Below, piece by piece: positions 27,427 to 37,028 of a stretch of 64,000 nt of DNA. This DNA is from Caproiciproducens faecalis (lineage in GTDB: Bacteria > Bacillota > Clostridia > Oscillospirales > Acutalibacteraceae). The stretch lies in assembly GCF_019448085.1 (NCBI RefSeq), contig NZ_JAGFNZ010000002.1, forward strand, positions 186,001 to 250,000, read 5' to 3'. A program made the translations under genes and the position numbers. The stretch's first letter is position 1. Each line of letters begins with the position of its first letter. The notes under the pieces were generated by a model that saw only the letters and a list, made by a program, of their open reading frames with translations, had not been told where the DNA came from and did not search any database.

Positions 27427-29454
27427 TTATTGCGACAGTTTTTGGTCCAGCTCTTTCAGATCGTAAATTGGGGGCGAGCAGGCGTTGTTTTGACAGATAT
27501 AATAGGCGCTTTTCCCGTCCCTGAGCGAATATTCCCTCGTAAATTCCGCAAGCTTTGCCAGCTGCTCCGCATTTTCCGCACTTTTTACGAGTACGGTGGT
27601 GTTGGGCATTCTTTTTTTATGCAGCAGGGATTTGACCCGTTCAAAATCAGCGCCGTCCTTTACCACGCACACGATTTCCCTGGAAGGGTACAGCGCGGCC
27701 GTCATGGCCGTCAGCGCAAAGCTGTGCCCCGCCGGAAATTCCTGCGCGGCGCCCGCCATGAAGCGGAGTTGCTGATCCGCGGCCTCCTGCAGAGCCGGAT
27801 TTCCGGTCAGCGCCGCCAGCTTAGTAAGGCAGAGGGACGCTGCAGAGTTGCCGGACGGAATCGCGCCGTCATAGGTTTCCTTCGGGCGGTAAATAAGCGC
27901 TTCCGCGTCGCTTGCGGAAAGATAAAAGCCGCCGCTTTCTTTATCATGAAACCGGTTCAGCATTTTCTGATTCAGTTCAGATGCCTGCTGAAGATAATCC
28001 ACATCGTAGGTCGCGTCGTAAATGCTAAGCAAAGCCCATACGGTAAACGCGTAATCGTCCAGCCCGCCCATACCCGCGGCTTCTCCGTCACGGTAACGCA
28101 CCCTTAGATCACCCTGCTCATCGGTCAGACTACTTTGAAGAAAACTCATTGCCTTTTCCGCCGCGTCAAGATAACGGTTATCCTCCAAAATCCGATAGGC
28201 ATCGGCAAACGCCGTGATCATCAGCGCGTTCCAGGAGGTCAGGATTTTATCGTCCTTATGCAGCTTCGTACGCGTCAGGCGATATTCATACACCTTCGGA
28301 AGCAGCCGTTCGATTTCCTCATTCACACACTCGGCATTCGGGTTTCCGATCAGGTTCAGAATATTTTTTCCTTCAAAATTGCCCCCGGATGTCATACCGA
28401 AATACTCGATAAAAATGCGTCCGTCGTTTTCCCCAAAAAGGGAAACGATCTCATCCGGGGTAAAAACGTAGTATTTTCCCTCCTGACCGTCGCTGTCGGC
28501 ATCCTGCGCGCAGTAAAAGCCGCCGTTTTCGTCGGTCATTTCCCGCAGAATATAGTCCATTGTCTTGACCGCGACCGTTTTATAGAAAACGTTTTGGGTA
28601 ATTTGATACGCTTCCAGATACACCATAGTCAGAAGAGCATTATCGTACAGCATTTTTTCAAAATGGGGAACCAGCCATTTGTCATCTGTGGAATAACGGG
28701 AAAAACCGAAGCCCACATGGTCGAAAATCCCGCCGCGGTACATCTGCAGCAGGGTTTTTTCCGCCATCTGAAGAGTGTCCCCTTCTTTTTCCAGCATAGC
28801 ATACTGAAGCAGAAACAGCAAGTTGTGCGGAGACGGAAATTTCGGGCTGGCTCCGAACCCGCCGTACTGACGGTCAAAGGTCTGCCGAAACCACGACCGG
28901 GCGGAAACCAGAAGGTCCTTTGTGAGCCTGCCCTTTTTTTTCACCGTCTGTCCCCGGAGCGCCATGGCAATGCGTTCGCCGGAACCAAGAAGCTCTTTCC
29001 GGTTTTCCCGCCATTGCTGCGCGGCAGAAGCAAGCAGATCCATCAGCCCGGGCATGGAATACCGCGACTCCTTTGGGAAATACGTTCCCGCGTAAAACGG
29101 CTTCTGATCCGGAGTCATCAGGATGGTCAGGGGCCACCCGCCGCTGCCGGTAAGCGCCTGACAGACCGTCATATAGACCGCGTCCACATCCGGCCGCTCT
29201 TCCTTGTCCACTTTGACTGCGATAAAATCGCGGTTCAGCGCCTGAGCAACCTCGTCGTCTTCAAAGCTTTCCCGCTCCATCACATGACACCAGTGACAGG
29301 TGCTGTAACCGATGCTGAGAAAAACCGGCTTATCCTCCGCTTGAGCTTTTGAAAAAGCTTCTTCTCCCCACGGGTACCAGTTCACCGGATTGTAGGCGTG
29401 CTGAAGCAGGTACGGGGATTTTTCACCGATTAAATGATTGGGTGTTTCTTTCAT
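27427..29454 (-). CDS. yyaL: YyaL-type thioredoxin-domain / glycan-epimerase-fold protein
   Basis: 675 aa, typical length for the DUF255/spermatogenesis-associated protein 20 family. The N-terminal thioredoxin-like domain (about 1-165) has [18 protein letters not shown] with a CHWC motif. The rest is an (alpha/alpha)6 barrel like N-acylglucosamine 2-epimerases, with [14 protein letters not shown] and [11 protein letters not shown] motifs. It is cytoplasmic and its biochemical role is not established. It stands alone between two intergenic regions with its own terminator. Confidence 0.92.
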   Translation of the reverse strand: MKETPNHLIGEKSPYLLQHAYNPVNWYPWGEEAFSKAQAEDKPVFLSIGYSTCHWCHVMERESFEDDEVAQALNRDFIAVKVDKEERPDVDAVYMTVCQALTGSGGWPLTILMTPDQKPFYAGTYFPKESRYSMPGLMDLLASAAQQWRENRKELLGSGERIAMALRGQTVKKKGRLTKDLLVSARSWFRQTFDRQYGGFGASPKFPSPHNLLFLLQYAMLEKEGDTLQMAEKTLLQMYRGGIFDHVGFGFSRYSTDDKWLVPHFEKMLYDNALLTMVYLEAYQITQNVFYKTVAVKTMDYILREMTDENGGFYCAQDADSDGQEGKYYVFTPDEIVSLFGENDGRIFIEYFGMTSGGNFEGKNILNLIGNPNAECVNEEIERLLPKVYEYRLTRTKLHKDDKILTSWNALMITAFADAYRILEDNRYLDAAEKAMSFLQSSLTDEQGDLRVRYRDGEAAGMGGLDDYAFTVWALLSIYDATYDVDYLQQASELNQKMLNRFHDKESGGFYLSASDAEALIYRPKETYDGAIPSGNSAASLCLTKLAALTGNPALQEAADQQLRFMAGAAQEFPAGHSFALTAMTAALYPSREIVCVVKDGADFERVKSLLHKKRMPNTTVLVKSAENAEQLAKLAEFTREYSLRDGKSAYYICQNNACSPPIYDLKELDQKLSQ

Positions 29455-29588
29455 GGAGCATCCTCCCTTTAACGAAATGCGAATACGGTTATTGTTAGCC
29501 GCTGATTGCCGGATGATACTGTAAGCCTCAAAATTGCTCGCAGCAGATAGAACTGTATATAGCCGCTCCAGAGAATTCGATTCCCTTC

Positions 29589-29617
29589 TTGAATTTAATA
29601 AAAATGCGTTCTACAAT
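29589..29617 (+). promoter_or_regulatory. Sigma-A promoter of the MFS transporter
   Basis: TTGAAT, 17 bases, TACAAT, 76 bases before the start codon. Confidence 0.65.
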
Positions 29618-29692
29618 AAGTATCAGCTCTAAAACAGTATTTTTGTTATAACTCCGTCATCAAAGTACTAAAGATCAAAGGGGATTTCCCGT

Positions 29693-30874
29693 ATGATAAC
29701 CGAAGCAAATAAGAAAGCACAGGATGCACCGCAGATCCTTCTTCTGTCAATTATCGTTTCTGTTTTTTGGTTTTGTCAGTATGTCTATATTCCCTATCAG
29801 TCAATCTATTTGTCTGGGATTGGCGCTACCCCCACCTTGATTGGCGTTATAACCGGCGCCTACGGATTTACGCAGCTGATGATACGAATGCCGGTGGGCG
29901 TCGCCGCAGACCGCAACAGCAGGCACAAGCGCTTCATCATGCTCGGAGTCCTCAGTGCGGGAACCGCCTCTCTGTTTCGCATCTTTCTGCCAAACGCATA
30001 CGGCTTTTTCTTTGGCAACCTGCTTTCCGGCTTTGCTTCCGCAACGTGGATTTCATTTATGATCCTGTTTTTCAGCCACTTTCCGGAGGGTCAGCTTCAA
30101 AAAGCTTCCGGCATTATTATCGGCGCAAACAATCTGGGGATTTTTCTGGGCTTTGCCGCGGGAACCCTGGTCTACCGCAAATTCGGAATGCATCTGCTGT
30201 GCGTACTGAGTGCCTCCGCCGCAATCCCCGCGCTTTTGCTTTCCCTGCTGATTACGGAACCCGCTCACGAAAAAGAGATTCTGCCGGTGCGCGAGCTGCT
30301 AAAGGTATGTACGGATAAACGCCTGATTGTTTTTTCTCTGCTGGCGTTTATTCAGCAGGGAGTACAGATTTCCAGCTCCATGTCCTTTACGGCGCAGGCG
30401 GCACAGGCGCGCGGTGCCAACAGTACGCAAATTGGCCTTTGCTCCGTCATTTACATAGTCGCGGCAGTGCTCAGCTCATATTTCGCCGCTTCTGACGCAG
30501 CCAGAAAATCCGGCCCTTCCTTCTGGATTCCTTTGATCTTTGCCTGCCTGACGCTTTACTGTCTGTTAATTCCAAACCTGCCGAAAATAGAGTGGTTTTA
30601 CCCAACGCAGATTCTGTCGGGGCTTTCTACGGGGATACTGCTTTCATTCTGTACTTCTGAAGCAATGAAAAACATTCCCAAAGAAAAGAATTCCACCGCA
30701 ATGGGTTTTTATCAGTCGATTTACGCGGTGGGCATGACTGTGCTTCCGATTGTGACCGGCGCTTTGGCCGGTCTTTGCGGGCTGCGCAATGCCTTTTATT
30801 TTCTTGCCGGCCTGACCGCAATCGGGCTGGACGGCGCGATTGTTTACTACTATAAAAAGAAAAACACGGCATAA
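29693..30874 (+). CDS. MFS transporter
   Basis: 393 aa with about 12 predicted helices. The MFS motif A equivalent in the loop after helix 2 is RMPVGVAADRNSRHKRF. The N-terminus ILLLSIIVSVFWFCQYVYIPYQSIYL begins helix 1. It resembles the YfkF/YbfB-like drug:H+ antiporter group, but the substrate is not identifiable. Monocistronic, with its own promoter and terminator. No regulator is adjacent. Confidence 0.88.
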   Translation: MITEANKKAQDAPQILLLSIIVSVFWFCQYVYIPYQSIYLSGIGATPTLIGVITGAYGFTQLMIRMPVGVAADRNSRHKRFIMLGVLSAGTASLFRIFLPNAYGFFFGNLLSGFASATWISFMILFFSHFPEGQLQKASGIIIGANNLGIFLGFAAGTLVYRKFGMHLLCVLSASAAIPALLLSLLITEPAHEKEILPVRELLKVCTDKRLIVFSLLAFIQQGVQISSSMSFTAQAAQARGANSTQIGLCSVIYIVAAVLSSYFAASDAARKSGPSFWIPLIFACLTLYCLLIPNLPKIEWFYPTQILSGLSTGILLSFCTSEAMKNIPKEKNSTAMGFYQSIYAVGMTVLPIVTGALAGLCGLRNAFYFLAGLTAIGLDGAIVYYYKKKNTA

Positions 30875-30909
30875 TCATTTTGGCATTACAGAGACTCCGG
30901 CAATCAATC

Positions 30910-30945
30910 AAAAGAGCATGGCTGAATTAACGACCATGCTCTTTT
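30910..30945. terminator. Terminator between the MFS gene and merR
   Basis: Arms AAAAGAGCATGG and CCATGCTCTTTT around a 12-base loop, with a T-rich tail. It is convergent and could work in both directions. Confidence 0.82.
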
Positions 30946-31004
30946 AATACAAAAAAGTATTATTGTTTGAGATAATTAGATCGTAAATATACTACGAGTA
31001 TAAT

Positions 31005-31412
31005 TTAGTTTGTCCGAAGTTCCTTTTTAGACAAATGAGCGCAGGCACAATCATAGAATTCAATTTTATGGTTGACCTTTTCAAGATGCTTTTGCAGCTG
31101 CTGAATTTGCTCCAAGACACTTTCTCTCTGCCGGATAAAAATCTGTCGTCTTTCCTCCAGCGTTGAATCCCCTTCGAGCGAAAGATCGATATATTCCTTG
31201 ATTTGTTTAATCGGCATACCGGTGCCCTTCAGACAGCAGATAACGGACAGCCATTCCAGGTCGGAATCCGTAAAAATCCTGATTCCGTTATCCTTGCGCC
31301 CAACCAGCGGCAGCAGGCCTTCTTTTTCGTAGTATCTGAGTGTGTGCGCCGTCAGATTCATTTTTTCCGCGGCCTGTTTAATCGTGTACCCCACTGTTTT
31401 TCCCCCGTTCAT
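31005..31412 (-). CDS. MerR-family regulator
   Basis: 135 aa from the ATG at 31412. A GTG at 31394, giving VGYTIKQAAEKM with a GGGGGA box 6 bases upstream, is an equally good start. The winged helix YTIKQAAEKMNLTAHTLRYYEKEGLLPLVGRKDNGIRIF is textbook MerR. A coiled-coil dimerisation helix follows, and the end DCACAHLSKKEL has two closely spaced cysteines. It resembles the AdhR-like group that senses reactive aldehydes through cysteine. It is divergent from an aldo/keto reductase whose promoter has the MerR-type 19-base spacer. Confidence 0.9.
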   Translation of the reverse strand: MNGGKTVGYTIKQAAEKMNLTAHTLRYYEKEGLLPLVGRKDNGIRIFTDSDLEWLSVICCLKGTGMPIKQIKEYIDLSLEGDSTLEERRQIFIRQRESVLEQIQQLQKHLEKVNHKIEFYDCACAHLSKKELRTN

Positions 31413-31458
31413 GATTCCTTTTATTTTTGGCAGTGATAAAATTTTATGGATATCCCCC

Positions 31459-31489
31459 TTGACTTAGAGTCAACATTAAGGTTTAGAAT
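31459..31489 (+). promoter_or_regulatory. MerR-type promoter of the aldo/keto reductase
   Basis: TTGACT (31459-31464), 19-base spacer, TAGAAT (31484-31489). The overlong spacer is the hallmark of MerR-activated promoters. It contains a dyad (CTTGACTTAGAGTCAA and AAGG), placed as in AdhR-type operators. Confidence 0.85.
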
Positions 31490-31520
31490 AGTATAACATA
31501 TTACGGAAGGGATGAAAATC

Positions 31521-32651
31521 ATGCTGTACAAAAAATACAGAGATACCGACTTATCTGTCTCCGCGCTGGGACTGGGCTGTATGAGACTGCCGAAAGCGGG
31601 CCCCGACACGGAAGATATCGACTACGAAAAAGCACAGGAAATTGTGGACTACGCTCTTTCCCACGGCATTAATTACATTGACACCGCGCACATGTACCAC
31701 GGAGGGAAATCAGAGGAATTTGTGGGACACGCACTGAAAAAGTACGATAGAAGCAGCTATTTCCTCGCTACTAAAATGCCGGTCTGGATGGCCGAGACGC
31801 CCGCCGATGTTGAACGCATTTTTAATCTGCAGCTAGAAAGGCTCCAGACCGATTATTTTGATTTTTACCTGATTCATTCTGTTACAAAAAAACACTTTGA
31901 ACGGTGCAAAGAGTTTGGAGCATATGAATTTCTGCTGCAGAAAAAGAAGGAAGGCGTAATCCGCCACCTCGGTTTTTCGTTCCATGACACACCGGAGTTT
32001 CTGGAAGAACTCTGCAGTTCTTACGAATTTGACTTTGCGCAGATTCAGCTGAACTATCTGGACTGGGATATTCAGAGGGCGAAAGAGCAGTATAAAGTTC
32101 TGGAGCGTCACCACCTGCCGTGTATTGTCATGGAGCCGGTGCGCGGCGGGGCACTGGCAAATCCCTGTGATACGGCAAACAAGCTGTTTCAAAAAGCAAG
32201 ACCGGATAAAAGCATCGCTTCGTGGGCCATCCGCTTCGCGGCGTCCCTGCCGAACGTCATGACGGTTTTAAGCGGGATGTCAACCATGGACCAGATCAGG
32301 GACAATGTGGACACCATGACCGGATTTGAGCCGCTGACCGAGCTGGATGCCGAAATCGTCCGTCAGGCAGCGGAAGCCTGCAAACAAAAGGATACGATTC
32401 TCTGCACGGGCTGCCGCTACTGCATGGACTGCCCGAGCGGTGTGGATATTCCAAAAATCTTTAAAATTTACAATCAATACCAGACTTTGAAGGATATGGA
32501 CACCTTCAAGGCAAATTACCTTGAAACGGCGGAATCCGAGAGGCCCAACCACTGTGTTGCCTGCGGAAAATGTGCTCGTCACTGCCCACAGTCCATTGCG
32601 ATTCCGGAAAAGCTGGCCATGATCTCTGCCCTTGCCGCAAGAATTTTATAA
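31521..32651 (+). CDS. Aldo/keto reductase with C-terminal 4Fe-4S domain
   Basis: 376 aa from the ATG at 31521, 9 bases after GGAAGGG. The AKR barrel covers about 1-270, with GLGCMRLPKAG, the catalytic Asp and Tyr in YIDTAHMYHGGKSEEFVG, Lys in FLATKMP and His in FYLIHSV. The C-terminal 100 residues hold ferredoxin-like cysteine motifs CTGCRYCMDCPSGVDIP and CVACGKCARHCPQSIAIP. This fused type is common in anaerobes and probably reduces carbonyls using NAD(P)H and/or iron-sulfur electrons. The MerR promoter suggests induction by electrophiles or aldehydes. Confidence 0.9.
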   Translation: MLYKKYRDTDLSVSALGLGCMRLPKAGPDTEDIDYEKAQEIVDYALSHGINYIDTAHMYHGGKSEEFVGHALKKYDRSSYFLATKMPVWMAETPADVERIFNLQLERLQTDYFDFYLIHSVTKKHFERCKEFGAYEFLLQKKKEGVIRHLGFSFHDTPEFLEELCSSYEFDFAQIQLNYLDWDIQRAKEQYKVLERHHLPCIVMEPVRGGALANPCDTANKLFQKARPDKSIASWAIRFAASLPNVMTVLSGMSTMDQIRDNVDTMTGFEPLTELDAEIVRQAAEACKQKDTILCTGCRYCMDCPSGVDIPKIFKIYNQYQTLKDMDTFKANYLETAESERPNHCVACGKCARHCPQSIAIPEKLAMISALAARIL

Positions 32652-32721
32652 GCGCCGATAAAAAACGGCAAAGGTAGCTCCGGTGGAAGCGGTGCCGCCG
32701 GAAGATTGGCAGGAATCCTGC

Positions 32722-32957
32722 TTGCATTTTTCCAAAGTCATGATATAATATTAACAATTAAGTTTTCGGTGCGCCGGATGAGACGGAGACTTCCATCTTA
32801 CCGCAAACCGGGGAAAACTTTTTGACAAAGTGATCGTGCTGATTGCAGGAGGGTTCGTCCCGAATGAGAAGGCGAGAGAATAGTTGAAATTCAGGGGACA
32901 CGGCTGTGTGCCTTTGTTTTGATATGCTATCCCTGTGCCTTTTCGGCACAGGGATTT
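32722..32957 (+). promoter_or_regulatory. Promoter and terminator-ended leader before the hydrogenase maturation operon
   Basis: TTGCAT (32722-32727), 16 bases, TATAAT (32744-32749). The predicted leader runs about 200 bases and contains possible stems: AGTTTTC near 32760 with GAAAACT near 32820, and GTTCG with CGAAT near 32850. It ends in a perfect intrinsic terminator, CCCTGTGCC and GGCACAGGG with a TTTTC loop and ATTTTTT (32930-32957), only about 12 bases before the ribosome binding site. This is the layout of a riboswitch or other attenuated leader, or of a free-standing small RNA. No known class was recognised. The rest of 32652-32983 holds no gene. Confidence 0.6.
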
Positions 32958-32983
32958 TTTACGCCCGGAAAGGAGGCTATTTT

Positions 32984-33265
32984 ATGGAATCCAGAATCGC
33001 TCTGGTCGGAATTGTAGTGGAAAACACCGATTCCGTAGAAAGAATCAACTCCATCCTTCACGAATATGGGGAGTACATTGTAGGAAGGATGGGTATTCCC
33101 TACCCTAAACGCCATATCTCGGTCATCAGCATCGTAATGGACGCCCCGGGGGACGTTATCAGCGCCCTTTCCGGAAAATTGGGAATGATTCCCCACGTCA
33201 ACATCAAAACAGTTTATTCCAAGGTTTCCCCTACTCAAGAGAATGAAAACGGAGATTGTCAATGA
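32984..33265 (+). CDS. TM1266-type putative iron-only hydrogenase system regulator
   Basis: 93 aa from the ATG at 32984, with AGGAGG 8 bases upstream. Matches the small ACT/NikR-C-fold family found beside [FeFe]-hydrogenase maturation genes (RIALVGIVVENTDSVERINSIL, YIVGRMGIPYPKRHISVISIVMDAP, INALSGKLG-like region). Its mechanism is unknown; the name reflects gene neighbourhood. It overlaps hydE by ATGA, and so is translationally coupled as first gene of the maturation operon. Confidence 0.88.
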   Translation: MESRIALVGIVVENTDSVERINSILHEYGEYIVGRMGIPYPKRHISVISIVMDAPGDVISALSGKLGMIPHVNIKTVYSKVSPTQENENGDCQ

Positions 33266-34314
33266 AGGCTCTGATCGACAGGCTTTACAAGGAAAGAACG
33301 CTCAGCAAGGAAGATTTCGGCCTGCTGCTAACCCATTGCACACCGGAAAACAGCGAATATCTTTTTCAGCTGGCCCAGAGCGTTTCAAAAAAATATTTTG
33401 GGAACCGGATTTATGTCCGCGGGCTGATCGAGTTCACCAATTACTGCCGCAACGACTGTTACTACTGCGGAATCCGCCGCGGAAACTCCCGCGCGCAGCG
33501 CTACCGACTGACAAAGGAGGAGATCCTTTCCTGCTGTGAAAACGGCTATGAACTGGGCTTTCGTACTTTTGTCCTGCAGGGGGGCGAAGACCCGTTTTAT
33601 ACGGACGAGGACATTGCCGGTCTGGTCAGCTCCATCAAAAAAAGCTATCCCGACTGCGCCGTTACCCTTTCCATCGGTGAAAAAAGCAGAGAAGCCTATC
33701 AAAAGTATTTCGAAGCGGGAGCAGACCGCTATCTGCTTCGCCACGAAACGGCCAATGCGGCTCACTACGGAAAACTTCATCCGCAAAACCAGACGCTTCA
33801 GAACCGTATGGAATGTCTTTGGCAGCTGAAGGAAATCGGCTATCAGGTGGGTACCGGGTTCATGGTGGGCTCCCCCTTCCAGACAGTGGAAAACCTTGCG
33901 GAGGATCTGCTGTTTATCCGGCAGCTGCAGCCTGCCATGGTGGGCATCGGCCCCTATATTCCCCATCACGATACGCCGTTTGCCGATCAGCCCGCTGGAA
34001 GTCTGGAACTGACTCTGTTTCTGATCGGCATTCTGCGGCTGATGCTGCCAAATGCACTGATTCCCGCGACGACCGCGCTCGGAACCATTCACCCAAACGG
34101 ACGGGAAAAAGGAATTTTAGCCGGGGCAAATGTCGTGATGCCAAACCTTTCACCCGTAAAAGTGCGGAAGAAATACGAGCTGTACGACAACAAGATCTGC
34201 ACAGGCGAAGAAGCGGCTGAGTGCCGGTTCTGCCTGCAGAACCGGATGGAAAGCATTGGCTACCGGATTGTGGTCGACCGGGGAGATTTTTGTCCCGTGA
34301 ATCTAAACGATTAA
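33262..34314 (+). CDS. hydE: [FeFe]-hydrogenase maturase HydE (radical SAM)
   Basis: 350 aa from the ATG at 33262. It acts on the organometallic precursor in building the H-cluster 2Fe subsite. The radical SAM motif C-x3-C-x2-C is in NYCRNDCYYCGIRR (about residue 57). The GGEDP motif is in FVLQGGEDPFY. The C-terminal cysteines expected for an accessory cluster region appear in AAECRFCLQNRM. It is the second gene of the regulator-hydE-hydG-hydF operon. Confidence 0.96.
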   Translation: MKALIDRLYKERTLSKEDFGLLLTHCTPENSEYLFQLAQSVSKKYFGNRIYVRGLIEFTNYCRNDCYYCGIRRGNSRAQRYRLTKEEILSCCENGYELGFRTFVLQGGEDPFYTDEDIAGLVSSIKKSYPDCAVTLSIGEKSREAYQKYFEAGADRYLLRHETANAAHYGKLHPQNQTLQNRMECLWQLKEIGYQVGTGFMVGSPFQTVENLAEDLLFIRQLQPAMVGIGPYIPHHDTPFADQPAGSLELTLFLIGILRLMLPNALIPATTALGTIHPNGREKGILAGANVVMPNLSPVKVRKKYELYDNKICTGEEAAECRFCLQNRMESIGYRIVVDRGDFCPVNLND

Positions 34315-34322
34315 GGAGTTTT

Positions 34323-35744
34323 ATGATGTATAACTGCAAATCGAAAACAGCGACTGAATTTATCGACGACGAGGAAATTCTGGACACTCTTGAATATGCG
34401 CAGAAAAACAGGCATAACCGTGAACTGATCGACTCTCTGATTGAGCGAGCAAAGGACTGCAAGGGTCTGACCCACCGGGAGGCGGCCGTGTTGCTGGAAT
34501 GTGATCTTCCGGATGAAAACGAGAAGATGTTCCATCTGGCGAAAGAAATCAAACAGAAATTTTACGGCAACCGTATTGTGATGTTTGCCCCGCTCTATCT
34601 TTCCAATTATTGTATCAACGGCTGTGTGTACTGCCCGTATCACTATAAGAACAAAACCATCCACCGTAAAAAACTGACACAGGAGGAGATTGCCCGCGAG
34701 GTCGTCGCCCTGCAGGATATGGGCCACAAGCGGCTGGCACTGGAAACCGGCGAAGACCCTATAAACAATCCGATTGAATATGTATTGGAAAGCATTCAGA
34801 CAATTTACGGCATCAAACATAAAAACGGAGCCATCCGCCGTGTCAACGTCAACATCGCGGCCACGACTGTGGAAAATTACCGCAAACTGAAAGAGGCCGG
34901 CATCGGCACCTACATCCTGTTTCAGGAAACCTACAACAAGAAAAGCTATGAGGAGCTGCATCCCACCGGCCCGAAACACGACTACGCCTACCACACCGAG
35001 GCAATGGACCGCGCAATGGAAGGCGGCATTGACGACGTGGGAATCGGCGTTTTATTCGGCCTGAACATGTACCGGTATGATTTTGTCGGCCTTTTGATGC
35101 ACGCGGAGCATCTGGAAGCCGCCATGGGGGTCGGCCCCCACACCATCAGCGTACCGAGAATACGTCCCGCCGACGACATTGACCCAAAAAATTTCTCCAA
35201 CGCTATTTTGGACGATATTTTTGCAAAAATCGTCGCTGTGCTGCGCATTGCGGTTCCCTATACCGGCATGATTATCTCCACCAGAGAATCCCAGAAAACG
35301 AGGGAACGCGTGCTGGAGCTTGGCGTTTCCCAGATCAGCGGCGCTTCCTCCACCAGTGTGGGCGGCTATGTGGAACCCGAAGAAGAGGACGACAACTCCG
35401 CGCAGTTTGAGGTCAACGACAAGCGCACGCTCGACGAAATCGTCAACTGGCTGCTGGAGCTCGGCTTCATCCCCAGCTTCTGCACCGCCTGTTACCGTGC
35501 GGGGCGTACCGGGGACCGCTTCATGACGCTTGTAAAATCCGGTCAGATTGCAAACTGCTGCCACCCCAATGCGCTGATGACGCTCAAGGAATATCTGGAG
35601 GATTACGCTTCTCCTGACACCAGAAAAAAAGGGGAAGCGCTGATTGCCAAAGAAGTGCTCAATATTCCGAACGAAAAAGTCCGTTCCCTTGCCATGGAGC
35701 ATTTGCAGGAGCTGAAAGCGGGCAAACGCGACTTTAGATTTTAA
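34323..35744 (+). CDS. hydG: [FeFe]-hydrogenase maturase HydG (radical SAM tyrosine lyase)
   Basis: 473 aa. The ATG at 34323 follows AAGGAG by 5 bases. Splits tyrosine to supply CO and CN- ligands of the H-cluster. The radical SAM motif is NYCINGCVYCPYHYKN. The C-terminal auxiliary cluster motif CTACYRAGRTGDRFM...NCCHPNALMT (C-x2-C-x22-C) is present. Belongs to the ThiH-like family and is distinguished by that motif. It follows hydE by 8 bases. Confidence 0.97.
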   Translation: MMYNCKSKTATEFIDDEEILDTLEYAQKNRHNRELIDSLIERAKDCKGLTHREAAVLLECDLPDENEKMFHLAKEIKQKFYGNRIVMFAPLYLSNYCINGCVYCPYHYKNKTIHRKKLTQEEIAREVVALQDMGHKRLALETGEDPINNPIEYVLESIQTIYGIKHKNGAIRRVNVNIAATTVENYRKLKEAGIGTYILFQETYNKKSYEELHPTGPKHDYAYHTEAMDRAMEGGIDDVGIGVLFGLNMYRYDFVGLLMHAEHLEAAMGVGPHTISVPRIRPADDIDPKNFSNAILDDIFAKIVAVLRIAVPYTGMIISTRESQKTRERVLELGVSQISGASSTSVGGYVEPEEEDDNSAQFEVNDKRTLDEIVNWLLELGFIPSFCTACYRAGRTGDRFMTLVKSGQIANCCHPNALMTLKEYLEDYASPDTRKKGEALIAKEVLNIPNEKVRSLAMEHLQELKAGKRDFRF

Positions 35745-35774
35745 TAAACGAACAAGACGGAAAGGGTGCTGAAA

Positions 35775-36977
35775 ATGAGTTTAACGGATACCCCAAGAGC
35801 CAACCGCCTTCATATTTCCATTTTTGGAAAACGCAACAGCGGCAAATCCTCCTTGATTAACGCGCTTACCCGGCAGGAAACCGCACTGGTTTCGGACGTA
35901 GCCGGAACAACCGCCGACCCGGTCTATAAATCAATGGAGATCTACGGCATCGGTCCCTGCGTATTCATTGACACCGCCGGTTTTGACGACGTGGGAGAAC
36001 TTGGACAAATGCGCGTGGACAAAACGAAAAAAGTCATTGATAAAACCGACATTGCTCTTGTCATTTTCAGCGGCGAAGACATTTCGGAGGAAATCAGCTG
36101 GACAGAAACCCTGCGCAGGCAGAAAATTCCGGTCATTGCCGTCGTCAACAAGGCTGATATTCTGACCAATACCGCTGAAATTGCCGCAAAGGTTCAGAAA
36201 GCCGGCAAATTGAGTCCCATTGTGGTCAGCGCAAAGGAAAAAACGGGGATAGAAAAAATCCGCGAAGAGCTCATCCGCCAGCTGCCCGAGGATTACGAAG
36301 CCAAGAGCATTACCGGCGGGCTGGTGAACAACGGCGACCTGATTCTGCTGGTCATGCCGCAGGATATTCAGGCACCGAAGGGCCGCCTGATTTTGCCGCA
36401 GGTACAGACGCTGCGAGAGCTACTCGATAAAAAGTGTGTTGTTCTGAGCGCCACCACCGACAAGCTGGACGAAGCGCTTTCCTGCCTGAAAGAGCCGCCC
36501 AAGTTGATTATCACCGACTCGCAGGTCTTTAAAACCGTTTATGAAAAAAAGCCAAAGGCGAGCAAGCTGACTTCTTTTTCGGTACTGTTCGCCAACTACA
36601 AGGGCGACCTTCCTTATTATGTGGAAAGCGCGAGCGCAATTGACCGCCTGACGGAAAAGTCAAAAGTGCTGATTGCAGAGGCTTGCACCCACGCGCCGCT
36701 GGCAGAGGACATCGGACGGGAAAAGCTCCCCCGTATGCTCCGCAAAAAAGTCGGGGAAGCCCTGACGGTCGACATGGTGAGCGGCTCCGATTTCCCAGAA
36801 GACCTCTCCCCGTATGATTTGATTATTCAGTGCGGGGCTTGCATGTTTAATCGAAAATATGTCCTGTCCCGTGTGGAGCGCGCCCGCGCGCAGGGCATTC
36901 CCATGTCCAATTACGGGGTGGTAATCGCCTATCTGTCCGGAATTTTAGACAAGATCGATTTAAATTGCGCAGACTAA
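35775..36977 (+). CDS. hydF: [FeFe]-hydrogenase maturation GTPase HydF
   Basis: 400 aa from the ATG at 35775; an in-frame GTG 9 bases earlier is less likely. The scaffold GTPase carries the 2Fe precursor to HydA. The GTP-binding motifs are GKRNSGKSSL, DVAGTTADP, DTAGFDD and NKAD. The C-terminal cluster domain has CTHAPLAEDIGREKLPR and IIQCGACMFNRKYV. The position normally occupied by His in HCxxC is Gln here, a substitution that affects the exchangeable cluster ligand. It ends the operon at a strong terminator. Confidence 0.96.
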   Translation: MSLTDTPRANRLHISIFGKRNSGKSSLINALTRQETALVSDVAGTTADPVYKSMEIYGIGPCVFIDTAGFDDVGELGQMRVDKTKKVIDKTDIALVIFSGEDISEEISWTETLRRQKIPVIAVVNKADILTNTAEIAAKVQKAGKLSPIVVSAKEKTGIEKIREELIRQLPEDYEAKSITGGLVNNGDLILLVMPQDIQAPKGRLILPQVQTLRELLDKKCVVLSATTDKLDEALSCLKEPPKLIITDSQVFKTVYEKKPKASKLTSFSVLFANYKGDLPYYVESASAIDRLTEKSKVLIAEACTHAPLAEDIGREKLPRMLRKKVGEALTVDMVSGSDFPEDLSPYDLIIQCGACMFNRKYVLSRVERARAQGIPMSNYGVVIAYLSGILDKIDLNCAD

Positions 36978-37019
36978 AAAAAGAGAAAGCTCATTTCAAA
37001 ATGGGCTTTCTCTTTTTTT
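36976..37019. terminator. Bidirectional terminator between hydF and ferredoxin
   Basis: Arms AAAAAAAGAGAAAGC and GCTTTCTCTTTTTTT with a loop of about 13 bases, immediately after the hydF stop. Confidence 0.88.
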
Positions 37020-37028
37020 AATTTGTTC

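Noticed and set aside
32757-32960. Cobalamin, TPP, FMN, SAM, glycine or fluoride riboswitch in the hydrogenase leader
   Set aside because: None of their conserved core sequences is present; the leader is reported as unclassified.
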